Assembly: GCA_910585245.1 (NCBI GenBank)
Contig: CAJUCO010000007.1
Span: 20,447-84,446 of the forward strand
DNA: 64,000 nt
Direction: 5' to 3'
Source of the DNA: an uncultured Oscillibacter sp.
GTDB lineage: Bacteria > Bacillota > Clostridia > Oscillospirales > Oscillospiraceae
Both the position numbers and the translations under genes were made by a program. Shown here one piece after another: positions 51,993-60,571 of this stretch (position 1 is its first letter; the number at the start of each line of letters is the position of its first letter). Below the pieces are notes generated by a model. The model was not told the DNA's origin. It worked only from the letters and a program-made list of their open reading frames with translations, and searched no databases.

Positions 51993-52817
51993 CTACCGTC
52001 CCCTTGGTGGATGAAAGGGCAAATTCCGCAAAGCGATATAAATACCCTCTTCGTCATTGGAAGTAGTCACGAGGTCCGCCGCCGCCTTTACTTCTATTGG
52101 CGCGTTTCCCATAGCGACACCGAGACCCGCATAACGCAGCATTTCCATGTCCACGAACTGGTCCCCACAGGCCACGATTTCACTCGTTTGCAAATGATAA
52201 TGCTTTTGTAGAAACTTTACGGCTTCACATTTTGAAACACCCTTTTTCATCACTTCCAGATAGCCGTCACCGGAGCCCAAAAAATCCATATCCCAAAACT
52301 GCGAGGCGGCTTCCTGCTGAATCTGTAAAATCTGTGACGGCTCTCCTACACATTGCAACTTGTGTATCTGGGGCATTGATTGTGCCACTGTCTCCAAGTT
52401 TCCATATAGGGGTTCGTTTTGAAGAATCCTTGTATCTCGACGAACCAACGGATGGCTCAGGTTGTCAGTAAACCATTCTCCATAAAGATAAATGCTGATT
52501 GCAATGTTTGAAAAACGGTCCTGCACAAAGTGCTTGAATTTGACGGCGAAGCTGGTTTCAATTTTTGCGTCGTATAAAATCGATCGATTTCCAGAGAGGA
52601 TCAGACTTCCACCCAAGCAGACGACTGGGCTGTGCAGTCCGGTTTCCTTTGCAATCAGTTCCACGCCGCGCTGGTATCTGGCGGAGCAGAGGACCACGGG
52701 GACTCCGGTATTTTCCAGCTGATTCAAAAATCGCTTTGTACCGGGCGGGACCTGGTGATTTGAGTTCAGCAATGTACCATCAATATCCAAGAACACCACA
52801 GAATAGCCGGTCTGCAT
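51993..52817 (-). CDS. HAD-superfamily Cof-type sugar phosphatase
   Basis: 274 residues from ATG 52817 (GGAGG site); the frame is open to 52928 but the extra part overlaps the HPr gene end. HAD motif I FLDIDGTLL, motif II LCSAR, the Lys in the KGVSKCEAV region, and motif IV CGDQFVDMEML. A C2B cap makes it a Cof-type phosphatase. As the last gene of the PTS operon it may dephosphorylate the incoming sugar phosphate. Confidence 0.9.
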   Translation of the reverse strand: MQTGYSVVFLDIDGTLLNSNHQVPPGTKRFLNQLENTGVPVVLCSARYQRGVELIAKETGLHSPVVCLGGSLILSGNRSILYDAKIETSFAVKFKHFVQDRFSNIAISIYLYGEWFTDNLSHPLVRRDTRILQNEPLYGNLETVAQSMPQIHKLQCVGEPSQILQIQQEAASQFWDMDFLGSGDGYLEVMKKGVSKCEAVKFLQKHYHLQTSEIVACGDQFVDMEMLRYAGLGVAMGNAPIEVKAAADLVTTSNDEEGIYIALRNLPFHPPRGR

Positions 52818-52906
52818 GATATTCCTCCATATCCTTCGCTTAAACAGAAGCGGCGGGCGTTCCGTCATACCGGATAGACGCCCGCCGCAAGGGATAAAAT
52901 TCGCGT

Positions 52907-53167
52907 TTACAGATTGGCGGAGATCCAATCCTGAAGTTCCGTAATCTTGGCGTCCTCGTCAGGGCCGTCCACCGTCAGAGTGATCGTCTCGCCGCACTTG
53001 ACGCCCAGGCTCATAACAGCCAGGATTTTGGTACACTCGACCGTTTGGTCCCCTTTGGTTAGTGTGACCTTATTGGGGGCCATGGTCTTACAGGTTTTGC
53101 AGAGGATTCCGGCGGGACGGGCGTGGATGCCCTCGTTGTCCTTGATGGTATAAGTAAAAGATTTCAC
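52907..53167 (-). CDS. HPr-family phosphocarrier with Lys in place of regulatory Ser46
   Basis: 86 residues starting at GTG 53167 (GGGAGG site). The active His15 is in GIHARPAG, so it can accept phosphate from enzyme I and pass it to EIIA. Aligned with B. subtilis HPr, the Ser46 motif KSIMGVMSLG reads TKILAVMSLG, so the Ser phosphorylated by HPr kinase is Lys. It can take part in transport but should not serve in Ser-P catabolite repression. It is 18 bp after the EIIC gene, so it is dedicated to this PTS. Confidence 0.92.
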   Translation of the reverse strand: MKSFTYTIKDNEGIHARPAGILCKTCKTMAPNKVTLTKGDQTVECTKILAVMSLGVKCGETITLTVDGPDEDAKITELQDWISANL

Positions 53168-53185
53168 GTTTGTTTCCTCCCTGCC

Positions 53186-54250
53186 TTATTTCAATTCCGC
53201 CGGGTCCAGCTTCGGCTTTGCGAAGAACAGGATCGCTACGATCACCGCCGCACCGATCAGCATATCCACTACGTACCAGAGCTTTCCCTGGGTAACGCCA
53301 GTGATGGCCACGATGCCGCCGAAGGCCACCACAGAGCTGATCTCATGGAGCATCCCGATGCCGCCCGCCACTGCGGTGCCGATGGCGCAGGCAATCCATG
53401 TGCGCTTGAAATCTTTTCCGGCAAAGGGAATCGCGCCCTCCGTAATACCGGCGGAGCACAGGAACAGGGCGGAGATACCCAACTGCCGGTCCGCCTTGGT
53501 GTAGCGGTCCCGCAGGAGGAAGGCTGCCAGCCCCATGCCCAGGGGCGGGATGGCGCAGCACATACGGAAGACGCCGTTGGGACCGTAGAAACCCTCAGAC
53601 ATCAGAGCCAGGGTGAATGCGGTCGCCGCTTTGCTGCAGGGGCCGCCGAAGTCCGCAGCGGCTAGGAGGCCGATGCCCAGGCCCAGCACGACAGCGCTGG
53701 TGCCGTTGAGCTGATACATAAGACTGACAATGAGCTGAACCAAGGCGTTCAGGGGTACCGTCAGGACATAGACGTAGAAGATGCCAACGACCAGGGTCGT
53801 ACACAGGGGCACAAAGAACGTGGGCATCATAGGCTGGAGGTCCTGGGGAACCTTTAGTTTCTTGATCCACTTGACAACATAGCCCACGACGTAGCCCAAG
53901 ATCAGCGCGCCAAGGAATCCGGTGGAAATACCGTTGGCCCCAATGGGGTTGTTGGCAACATACCCCAGGATGAAGCCCGGAGCCAGGGCCGGCTTACTGC
54001 CGATGGAATAGGCGATGTAGGCGCTGAGAACGGGGACCATCATGGAGAAGCCCGCCTGTCCGATGTCGTAGACGTTCTGCCAGAACTGATTGCTTGGGAG
54101 AATCTGGCCGTCTACCACGGTGCCGGTAATCAACGTGAAGGAAAACAGCATGCCGCCCGCGATGATGACGGGGAGGAAGTAGGAGATACCAGTGTTAAAG
54201 TGCTTGAACAGCTCGGCGCCCAGGCCCTTCTTCTTCGTATCGTTACTCAT
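53186..54250 (-). CDS. PTS EIIC, fructose family
   Basis: 354-residue membrane transport domain of a fructose/mannitol-type PTS. Blocks: FNTGISYFLPVIIAGGMLF at the start, GFLGALILGYVVGYVVKWI, FGGPCSKAATAF and ITEGAIPFAGKD, which carries the conserved Glu-Gly in the substrate loop. The start overlaps EIIB by 4 bp. A, B and C domains are separate proteins here. The sugar cannot be read from sequence alone; fructose or a related ketose is likely. Confidence 0.93.
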   Translation of the reverse strand: MSNDTKKKGLGAELFKHFNTGISYFLPVIIAGGMLFSFTLITGTVVDGQILPSNQFWQNVYDIGQAGFSMMVPVLSAYIAYSIGSKPALAPGFILGYVANNPIGANGISTGFLGALILGYVVGYVVKWIKKLKVPQDLQPMMPTFFVPLCTTLVVGIFYVYVLTVPLNALVQLIVSLMYQLNGTSAVVLGLGIGLLAAADFGGPCSKAATAFTLALMSEGFYGPNGVFRMCCAIPPLGMGLAAFLLRDRYTKADRQLGISALFLCSAGITEGAIPFAGKDFKRTWIACAIGTAVAGGIGMLHEISSVVAFGGIVAITGVTQGKLWYVVDMLIGAAVIVAILFFAKPKLDPAELK

Positions 54251-54567
54251 TTGGCCAGTTCCTCCGCCCGGTCAATCAGCGCCGCCGTGTTCTTGATGGC
54301 CTCGCTGGGATTGACCTCGATCAGTTTTCCGGCGTCCCGCTTTTCGTCGAAGCGGTCTTCCATCTCGATGCTCACGGCCACGGCCAGGATGGCCACATCG
54401 GCGGCGTCGATCTCGTCCTGTTCCAGCTCGTTGTCGATGCCCATGCCCCCCTGGGTTTCGACCTTGCAGTCGATGCCGCGCTTTTTGCACTCTTCCATCA
54501 GGGCCTCCTGAGCCATATAGGTGTGGGCGATGCCCGCGGTGCAGGCAGAAACAGCTACGATCTTCAT
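54247..54567 (-). CDS. PTS EIIB, fructose family
   Basis: 106 residues. The phospho-Cys is Cys9 in VSACTAGIAHTYMA, the signature of fructose-type EIIB. It passes phosphate from EIIA to the sugar bound in EIIC. Both ends overlap neighbouring genes by 4 bp, so EIIA, EIIB and EIIC are tightly coupled. Confidence 0.94.
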   Translation of the reverse strand: MKIVAVSACTAGIAHTYMAQEALMEECKKRGIDCKVETQGGMGIDNELEQDEIDAADVAILAVAVSIEMEDRFDEKRDAGKLIEVNPSEAIKNTAALIDRAEELAK

Positions 54568-55028
54568 ACGTTCATTTCCTCCTCAAATTTTTTCAGCAGG
54601 TCATAAATTTCGTCCGCGCTGGCGGCATCCTTCAGACTGTTCCGGAAGTCCTCATGCACCAGCTTCTTGCTCAGGCCGGTCAGGATTTGCAGATGCAGGT
54701 TGGCAAACTCGTTGTTCTCACCGGTCTTGGGGACGCCCAGCAGGAATACCTGGTCGGCGTCCTCCCCCTCGTCGTCGCCCCAGTGTACCTTTTCCCGCAG
54801 TTTCGCGTAGACGACAAAGGGCTCCTTCACACAGTCGGTCTTGGCGTGGGGGATGGCGATTCCCTCAAAGATATAGGTGGCGAAAGTGGCCTCACGCTCC
54901 CGCACGTCCCTGGCGTACCCATCCGCGTCGGCGACCCGGCGGTTATCCAGATGGGTCAGGTAGTCCAGAACTTCTTCTTTGTTCTGGAAAACCTGATCCG
55001 GCATAACAATCAAGTTTTTCTCGAACAT
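54564..55028 (-). CDS. PTS EIIA, fructose/mannitol family
   Basis: 154 residues from ATG 55028 (GGAGGACGG site); an upstream in-frame ATG at 55061 lacks a ribosome site. The phospho-His lies in GIAIPHAKTD. Further blocks LGVPKTGENNEFANLHLQIL and LVHEDFRNSLKDA are typical. First gene of the operon EIIA-EIIB-EIIC-HPr-HAD. The promoter has TATGAT (55057-55062) and a poor -35 that overlaps the conserved block at 55074-55115, as expected for an activator-dependent promoter. Confidence 0.93.
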   Translation of the reverse strand: MFEKNLIVMPDQVFQNKEEVLDYLTHLDNRRVADADGYARDVREREATFATYIFEGIAIPHAKTDCVKEPFVVYAKLREKVHWGDDEGEDADQVFLLGVPKTGENNEFANLHLQILTGLSKKLVHEDFRNSLKDAASADEIYDLLKKFEEEMNV

Positions 55029-55073
55029 TTTGTGCCGTCCTCCTTTCGATGTATTCATCATAGCATTTTATGA

Positions 55074-55115
55074 CGAAACTACCAGACCGGGGATTTCTTC
55101 ATAGATTCCTGCAAC
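55074..55115 (-). promoter_or_regulatory. Candidate activator site of the PTS operon (copy 1)
   Basis: This 42-nt block is repeated with the same internal spacing at 57075-57116. Shared parts include TACCAG-like and ATTTC...CAT...TTCCTGCAA elements; 17 of the last 23 positions are identical. It overlaps the -35 position of the EIIA promoter. Likely binding site of the PRD regulator encoded at 55.1-57.0 kb. Confidence 0.6.
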
Positions 55116-55137
55116 GGCTGTCTGTTTTTCAAAAATC

Positions 55138-57006
55138 TTACCGCGTTTCGTAGGACAAGGAATCCAAGATCGCGATCAATTCCTCATAGGTCTGATTCTG
55201 GATCAGCCGCTGCACCAGAGTCTTATCCGACAGGAAACGGCTGACCGAGCGGTAAAACAACTGGAGATTCCGGTCCCCGCCGGCCTTCATAAAAATGAGG
55301 AACACAATCTGTACCTCCTCCTGGTCCCACAGCACCGGGCGTTCTAAAATGCCGGTCACGACAAAGCTCTCCTCCCCCATAGGCCGGTCGGGATGGGGGA
55401 TTGCCACATAATTCCCGAAAGCCGTGTTCCCCAGGGCCTCCCGCTGCATCACATGCGCAAACGCGTCCTCGGGAATTTCCATATTTGCGGCGGAGGTTTC
55501 GCATAACAGCTTTAAAACCGTCTCTTTCGAATCCGCTGTCAGGTGAGAAAGGAACAGATCCTCCGAGAAATAGCGCATCAGAGTTTTCCGGCGGTCATTT
55601 TGGAAATATTTTCGCAGGTCGCCCCGCTCTTCTCCCATAAAAAAGGGCCTGTTGATTTCAATAATTGGCACCGGGATATGCTCCCGAATGTGAATGGTGG
55701 TCAGAACATAATCCACATTGGTAAAATCAACCTCCGCGAGGTTGATCGAATCATGAGTCCCCACGACATTAAGAAACTTTCCGTATTCTTCCTTGATACG
55801 ATAAGTCAGCAGCATCGCGGAGCTTTTCCCAGTCCCGCACACGATCAACACATTCTTTTTGTGCTTCTTTTTATAGCGGTCAATCGCCACATTGAAGTGC
55901 AGGGCAATATAGGCGATTTCATCCGGGGATACTTTCTTTTCATAGATTCGCGCCAGAACGCCGCAGGCGACAGTCGCCATCTCATAGGCCAGCGGCGCGC
56001 CTTCGCAGATTTCTGCGGTCATAGGGTTTTCGAAGGGCATATCATACAGGAGCCGCAGGCGCAGGGGAACGATGTGCAGAGAGAGATTTGTCACCAGCTC
56101 AAAATCATGCTGGAAATCATAGTGGAACGCCGTTTGAATCTCTCTCAGCATCCGTGTGGTAATCTCATATACACCGGAGCTGACAACGGCCTCGCTGGTG
56201 TCGGATACCATTCTCTTGCACTCCAGATGGAGCAGGAGGTATTGAAACTCGGTGCGGGAAAATATGATATCATAGGCTCTTGACAAGGCCGCAATGATTT
56301 CCTCCGCAAGATTTCGGACCTGCGGTTCGCCATCGTTTTGCTCCGGGTATACCAGAGCAATTTCCTTTCCCTGTCGGATCCGGCTGATGGAAACATGGAT
56401 GTGCGCAACAAAATTGTGGAAAGAATAGGCTGCCATTTTATAACGGTGCCGTTTGAAAATTTCTTTCAGAAGGGCGGAAATCTGGTCCATATCCTTGCTG
56501 AGAAAACTTCCGTCTGCGGCAATCAGATTCTGTTCGATTTTCGCAAGGCACCGGCGGAGGTTTTTCTCGGGGCCGTTGATGCTCATTCCTGTATAGGAAC
56601 GGTAATCAATTTGTAGGTCGTAGCTGTCCAGAAACGCCCGGACCCGTTTCAAATCGTTTTTCAGCGTGGAGCGGCTGACATACAGCTCTTCGCTGAGGTC
56701 GTCCATTTTGATCGGCGTGTCCGACTGAATCATTTTCTCGACGATTTTGCTTACCCGCGTTTCCGTATTGTCGCCTACCGTAACCGTATCAACTTCGAGA
56801 GAACGCAGAAACGCCAGGTACTTCTCCTGGTCCGTTACGACGAGCTTCACACCGTAATGGGGCTTTGAGATCAGCTGGGCGCCCTTGTCCTTCATGACCT
56901 GGTTTAATTGGACAATATCATTATAGACTGTACGGTTGGAAACGCCCAGGGTCTCCGCCAATTGCTTATTCGTGATGAAGTCATCTTCTGGCATCAGGAG
57001 GATCAA
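55138..57006 (-). CDS. PRD-containing, BglG/MtlR-type transcriptional regulator with EIIB- and EIIA-like domains
   Basis: 622 residues. N-terminal HTH (NKQLAETLGVSNRTVYNDIV) and a second HTH-like segment near 90-120; two PRDs with phosphorylatable His (about 180-390); EIIB-like domain with Cys in NVLIVCGTGKSSAMLL near 389; EIIA-like domain with His in VAIPHPDRP near 537. PTS phosphorylation should tune its activation of the adjacent operon. The open frame begins at TTG 57006; an ATG at 56994 is also possible. The best-looking start, ATG 57022-57024, is separated from this frame by an amber TAG at codon 4 (57013-57015). Confidence 0.85.
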   Translation of the reverse strand: MILLMPEDDFITNKQLAETLGVSNRTVYNDIVQLNQVMKDKGAQLISKPHYGVKLVVTDQEKYLAFLRSLEVDTVTVGDNTETRVSKIVEKMIQSDTPIKMDDLSEELYVSRSTLKNDLKRVRAFLDSYDLQIDYRSYTGMSINGPEKNLRRCLAKIEQNLIAADGSFLSKDMDQISALLKEIFKRHRYKMAAYSFHNFVAHIHVSISRIRQGKEIALVYPEQNDGEPQVRNLAEEIIAALSRAYDIIFSRTEFQYLLLHLECKRMVSDTSEAVVSSGVYEITTRMLREIQTAFHYDFQHDFELVTNLSLHIVPLRLRLLYDMPFENPMTAEICEGAPLAYEMATVACGVLARIYEKKVSPDEIAYIALHFNVAIDRYKKKHKKNVLIVCGTGKSSAMLLTYRIKEEYGKFLNVVGTHDSINLAEVDFTNVDYVLTTIHIREHIPVPIIEINRPFFMGEERGDLRKYFQNDRRKTLMRYFSEDLFLSHLTADSKETVLKLLCETSAANMEIPEDAFAHVMQREALGNTAFGNYVAIPHPDRPMGEESFVVTGILERPVLWDQEEVQIVFLIFMKAGGDRNLQLFYRSVSRFLSDKTLVQRLIQNQTYEELIAILDSLSYETR

Positions 57007-57074
57007 TTGCAGCTATCTGTCCATATTGCACCCCACTATACTCTTTTAAATACGATTACTATATCATTTTTCGG

Positions 57075-57116
57075 CAAAATTACCAGCTTATAAATTTCCG
57101 CATTATTTCCTGCAAT
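57075..57116 (-). promoter_or_regulatory. Candidate activator site upstream of the regulator gene (copy 2)
   Basis: Second copy of the block at 55074-55115, about 50 nt upstream of the presumed regulator start; suggests autoregulation. A minus-strand TATAGT (57035-57040) lies between the block and the gene. Confidence 0.55.
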
Positions 57117-57171
57117 GGGATATGGCTGCTGGCTGTTTCTATCCTGCCTGGCAGTTTTCCTATTTCTCCAG

Positions 57172-57285
57172 CCTGGCACTGACCAGCTTGCCGATTTCTT
57201 GGTACAGCTCCATCTGCGGCTTCTCAGATGCCATCAAAACAGCCAGCGCCGAAAACATGCTGCTGTAGTCTATAGGTTTTGCGGG
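57172..57285 (-). pseudogene. Second, shorter DUF1016 N-terminal fragment
   Basis: On the minus strand this stretch reads like the beginning of the DUF1016 fragment at 51.2-51.8 kb (both contain PQMELYQEIGKLVS and a KP(I/V)DYS start), with high nucleotide identity over roughly 110 bp. No start codon or continuation is preserved. The two copies bracket the PTS cluster. Confidence 0.65.
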
Positions 57286-57488
57286 AAACGTTTGGAGCTG
57301 AACCGGGAGAAATCCCCGTGTGTGTCGCCAGTTATCCAAATCATTTTTCCATCATCCTCTCAGTATGGGATTCTGCGTGACTTGGAGTTTTCTCCCGCAA
57401 ACGGAACCATACCACAGAACCCTCGGAATAGCCATGAAAAGAGGCTGGTTAGAACGAACAAAAAACACGAGGCCGTGCTGCCATAAGG

Positions 57489-57536
57489 CAGGGCAAAGAG
57501 AAAGGCGGCAGGAGTGCCGCTCTTCTCTTTACCCTG
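57489..57536 (-). terminator. Hairpin terminating the recombinase operon
   Basis: Long interrupted stem (CAGGG at 57489-57493 with CCCTG at 57532-57536, AAAGAGAA arms and a GCGGCA core) 22 nt past the last recombinase stop. The U tract is weak. The gap 57286-57488 shows no gene. Confidence 0.55.
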
Positions 57537-57558
57537 CTGTGCTCAGCAGACTGCCCAG

Positions 57559-59190
57559 TTATCGAATATCGCCGAGAACCTGTTCGCTCTCCATGCTGCC
57601 CCGAAGATAGACCCTGATCCGATTAGCGGACAGGACCTTCACCGTATCCACCAGCTGACGGATCACGCTCTCGTTCCACTCTGTGATCTCAGGGGAACCG
57701 CTGTTCAGGATGTTTACAGCGTCGCGGATGCGCCGGTTGACGGCGGAGTCGCTGTTCTGTTGCTCCAGAAGGAAGGCGCGTTTCTCCTTCAGCGCGGACA
57801 TTTCATCCGAGATACGTTTGAAGTCCTCCGCGTGACTCAGGTAGTCGGTGCCGGAGGTCTGCTTGAACAGGGTCTGGAACTCCTGATTTAACTCGCCGAG
57901 CTGCCGGTCAATGTCCGCCGCGCTCAGGTGCTCGCCGGGCAGAGAGGCCAGCTCCGTCCGCATGGCGCTTTCGATCCGGTCCACCAGCACCTCCCGCTGG
58001 CTCATTGCGGCATTGAGCGCGGCAAGGACAGCGGCCTGCAAGGCGTCTTCCCGAAGGGTGGGAGAGTTGTGGCAGTATCGCGTGGCGTAGTCCACCCGGC
58101 TGGCACAGCGCCACACGGCGAATTTCTCCCCCCGCTTCGTCCATACGCACCGGCGGTAGAGGGTCCCGCACTCGCCGCACACCAGCCGCTCTGTGAGGGC
58201 GTACTTGGCGCTGTAGCAGGAGCGGCCTGTGGGGGCCAGCTTCTGGCTGGGGGCCCGCCCCGCGTTCCGCCGGGCGAACTCCGCCCGCACGGCGTTGAAG
58301 GTGTCCCGGCTCACGATGCCCTCGTGGTTGTTCCGTTTCAGGTACATGGGAAGCTGCCCTCTGTTGCGGAGCTGCTTCTTGCTGATGCAGTCCTGAATGA
58401 AGGTCTTTTGCATCAGCGCGTCGCCGCAATATTTCTCGTTTTTCAAAATACCCCGTATTACGGATTCCGACCATACGGTCCCGCCTTTTGTGGCGGGGAC
58501 GCCCTGCGCCTCCAGCTCCGCTTTGATCATGCGGACGCTGTACCCGGCGAGGAAGCTGTCGTAGATTTTCCGAATGACCTCCGCCTGTTCCGGGATGATC
58601 CGGGGCTTGCCGTCCCCACCTTTCTCGTAGCCATAGAAGTTCTTATAGTGGATGACCACTTTGCCCTCCTTCATGGCCTGCCGTTTTCCCCAGCTGATGT
58701 TGCCGGACATGGACTCGCTTTCCGCCTGGGCAAAGGCCCCCATCATGGTGATGAGGATCTCGCTGTCAGATTCCAGGGTGTTGATGTTTTCTTTTTCGAA
58801 GACGACCGCGATGCCCATCGCGCGCAGAGTTCGGATATAGTTGAGGCAGTCCACGGTATTCCGGGCGAAGCGGGAAATGGATTTGACCAGGACTAGGTCG
58901 ATTTTTCCCTGCCGGCATTGGCGGATCATCCGCAGGAAGGCGGGACGTTTGGAGGCGGAGGTGCCGGAAATGCCCTCGTCCGCGAAAACTCCGGCCATGG
59001 TCCATTGGGGATTGGTCATGATCTTGTCGGTGTAGTAGTTCTGCTGGGCCTCGTAGCTGGTGAGCTGCTCCTCGTCGTCGGTGGATACCCGGCAGTAGGC
59101 GGCGACGCGGAGCTGGCGCTGGACAGCCTTGGAGCGGGCCAGCTCCGGCTTGGGCGGGATCACGATCACTCTGGGAGAGGTTCCTGTCAT
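57559..59190 (-). CDS. Large serine recombinase (resolvase + recombinase + zinc ribbon)
   Basis: About 543 residues from ATG 59190 (GGAG, 8-nt spacing). Resolvase domain with the nucleophile Ser36 in YCRVSTDDEEQ and the active-site Arg in SISRFARNT. The recombinase domain follows from about 190 (FYGYEKGGDGKPRIIPEQAE). A zinc ribbon (CGECGTLYRRC plus a later Cys) and a coiled-coil arm complete it. This is the full TnpX/TndX-type architecture and should be catalytically active in integration or excision. Confidence 0.93.
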   Translation of the reverse strand: MTGTSPRVIVIPPKPELARSKAVQRQLRVAAYCRVSTDDEEQLTSYEAQQNYYTDKIMTNPQWTMAGVFADEGISGTSASKRPAFLRMIRQCRQGKIDLVLVKSISRFARNTVDCLNYIRTLRAMGIAVVFEKENINTLESDSEILITMMGAFAQAESESMSGNISWGKRQAMKEGKVVIHYKNFYGYEKGGDGKPRIIPEQAEVIRKIYDSFLAGYSVRMIKAELEAQGVPATKGGTVWSESVIRGILKNEKYCGDALMQKTFIQDCISKKQLRNRGQLPMYLKRNNHEGIVSRDTFNAVRAEFARRNAGRAPSQKLAPTGRSCYSAKYALTERLVCGECGTLYRRCVWTKRGEKFAVWRCASRVDYATRYCHNSPTLREDALQAAVLAALNAAMSQREVLVDRIESAMRTELASLPGEHLSAADIDRQLGELNQEFQTLFKQTSGTDYLSHAEDFKRISDEMSALKEKRAFLLEQQNSDSAVNRRIRDAVNILNSGSPEITEWNESVIRQLVDTVKVLSANRIRVYLRGSMESEQVLGDIR

Positions 59191-59195
59191 ATGTA

Positions 59196-59744
59196 TCACT
59201 CCATTTTAACAATAATGGTTTTGTCAGGGCGTCCAGGCAGCCGGATCGTTTTCTTCCAGGTTCCTTTCCGGTGTTTTTTTCCGGAATTCATATAGTGCGT
59301 ATGGACGGAATTTCGAGTGAGATTCTCACATTCCGCTCTGGCGAACACAGCCATTAGGGAAAGGTGTGCATCGCTATCGGGGTCCAGCGTGTGGATGTTC
59401 TCCTTCTCGAAGATAACCGCAACGTCCAGCTCCCGCAGTTCCCGCACGGTGCGGAGGCAGTCCGCCGTACAGCGTGCGAAGCGGGAGACGGACTTGGTCA
59501 GGATGAGGTCTATTTTCTGTTGTCTGCATTTGCGGAGCATCTTTTGGAACTGGGGGCGCGGGGAGCGGCTGTCCCCGATGTCTGTGAAGATGCCCGCCAT
59601 AATCCAACTGGGATTGCCGGCGATCTGCTCCACATAGTATTCCCTCTGTGTTTCGAGGAAGGCTTCCCGCTCCTCACCATCAGCCGCGATGCGGCAGTAG
59701 GCGGCGACGCGGAGCCTGGGGGTGTCGCTGGTGGCAGCATTCAT
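59196..59744 (-). CDS. Stand-alone resolvase-domain protein with the catalytic Ser replaced by Ala
   Basis: 182 residues holding only the N-terminal resolvase domain. The region that reads YCRVS in its neighbours reads YCRIAADGEE, so the nucleophile position is Ala20. The other active-site residues remain (SVSRFARCT). After about residue 145 comes a short basic tail instead of a DNA-binding domain. The start overlaps the upstream gene by 4 bp (ATGA). A catalytically dead subunit could regulate or complete a synaptic complex of the two active recombinases. Confidence 0.85.
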   Translation of the reverse strand: MNAATSDTPRLRVAAYCRIAADGEEREAFLETQREYYVEQIAGNPSWIMAGIFTDIGDSRSPRPQFQKMLRKCRQQKIDLILTKSVSRFARCTADCLRTVRELRELDVAVIFEKENIHTLDPDSDAHLSLMAVFARAECENLTRNSVHTHYMNSGKKHRKGTWKKTIRLPGRPDKTIIVKME

Positions 59745-60571
59745 GTGTAATCGTTCCTTTCGAAGATTTGTCCATTCTTTAATTTCAAGCTGACCGCCCC
59801 ATTGGAGCGGAGCAGAATGGCGGAAGTGATTTGGCGAAGCAGCCCCGCATCCATGCCGTCGCTTGGCCCGGCCTGTGACAGCAGACGCTGTATCCGCATG
59901 GTTTCGTAGTCCCCGGAATCCATCGCGTCGAACTGGAGGGCTACCAGCGCAATGGCGGCGGCCCTTGCGGCGGATTCGTTGAAATCAGGCTCGTCCAACT
60001 CCCGGACGAAGCTGTCCCGCAGTTCAGCGGAACGGCTGTCCCCGGCGCATTCGGCAGGGATGAATTTGACCATATCGGGGGATTCGCGCAGGGCGCGGAG
60101 CATTTCGGAGGCAGAGCTGATCAGGAGTTTATCGGTGATATGGGCTGCGATATGGGCTGCTCCGTCCATGCAGCTGGGACAGCGCCAAACGTTTTTGCGC
60201 TCCCGGCGTATAGGCCCGCCGCATACGGCGCACCGGGCCAGGATACGAATGTCCTTGATTTCCGGATGCTCCCGCTTTCCGCAGGTGGCTGCTTTCCTGT
60301 TCTCAAACTCTTCGGGCGCAACGATAGGAGGGTATGTATCGTTTCCAAGGTAGCGGATATCTTTCAGAAGCCGGGCCACCGCGTTTTTGTTCCAGGGCCT
60401 TCCGGGAGAGTAGGGGATACCCCGGCTGTTGAGGCCGGAGGCCAGCTTCTCATAGGAGTTCCCCCCGGCATAGCTGGTAAAAATCATCCGCACGGTCTCG
60501 GCCTCATTCTCGACCACAGCAATGTTTCCGCTCCGCATACGATAGCCGAAGGGAAGGGTCCGGTTTGCCAT
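59741..60571 (-). CDS. Recombinase-domain protein lacking the catalytic resolvase domain
   Basis: 276 residues. It starts directly in the recombinase DNA-binding domain (PFGYRMRSGNIAVVENEAET, GIPYSPGRPWNKNAVARLLK) and carries a zinc ribbon (CAVCGG with CPSC) and a helical arm, but no resolvase domain. Together with the 182-residue gene it amounts to the two halves of one large serine recombinase, in reversed order. Its ATG shares one base with the stop of the gene before it. Confidence 0.85.
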   Translation of the reverse strand: MANRTLPFGYRMRSGNIAVVENEAETVRMIFTSYAGGNSYEKLASGLNSRGIPYSPGRPWNKNAVARLLKDIRYLGNDTYPPIVAPEEFENRKAATCGKREHPEIKDIRILARCAVCGGPIRRERKNVWRCPSCMDGAAHIAAHITDKLLISSASEMLRALRESPDMVKFIPAECAGDSRSAELRDSFVRELDEPDFNESAARAAAIALVALQFDAMDSGDYETMRIQRLLSQAGPSDGMDAGLLRQITSAILLRSNGAVSLKLKNGQIFERNDYT

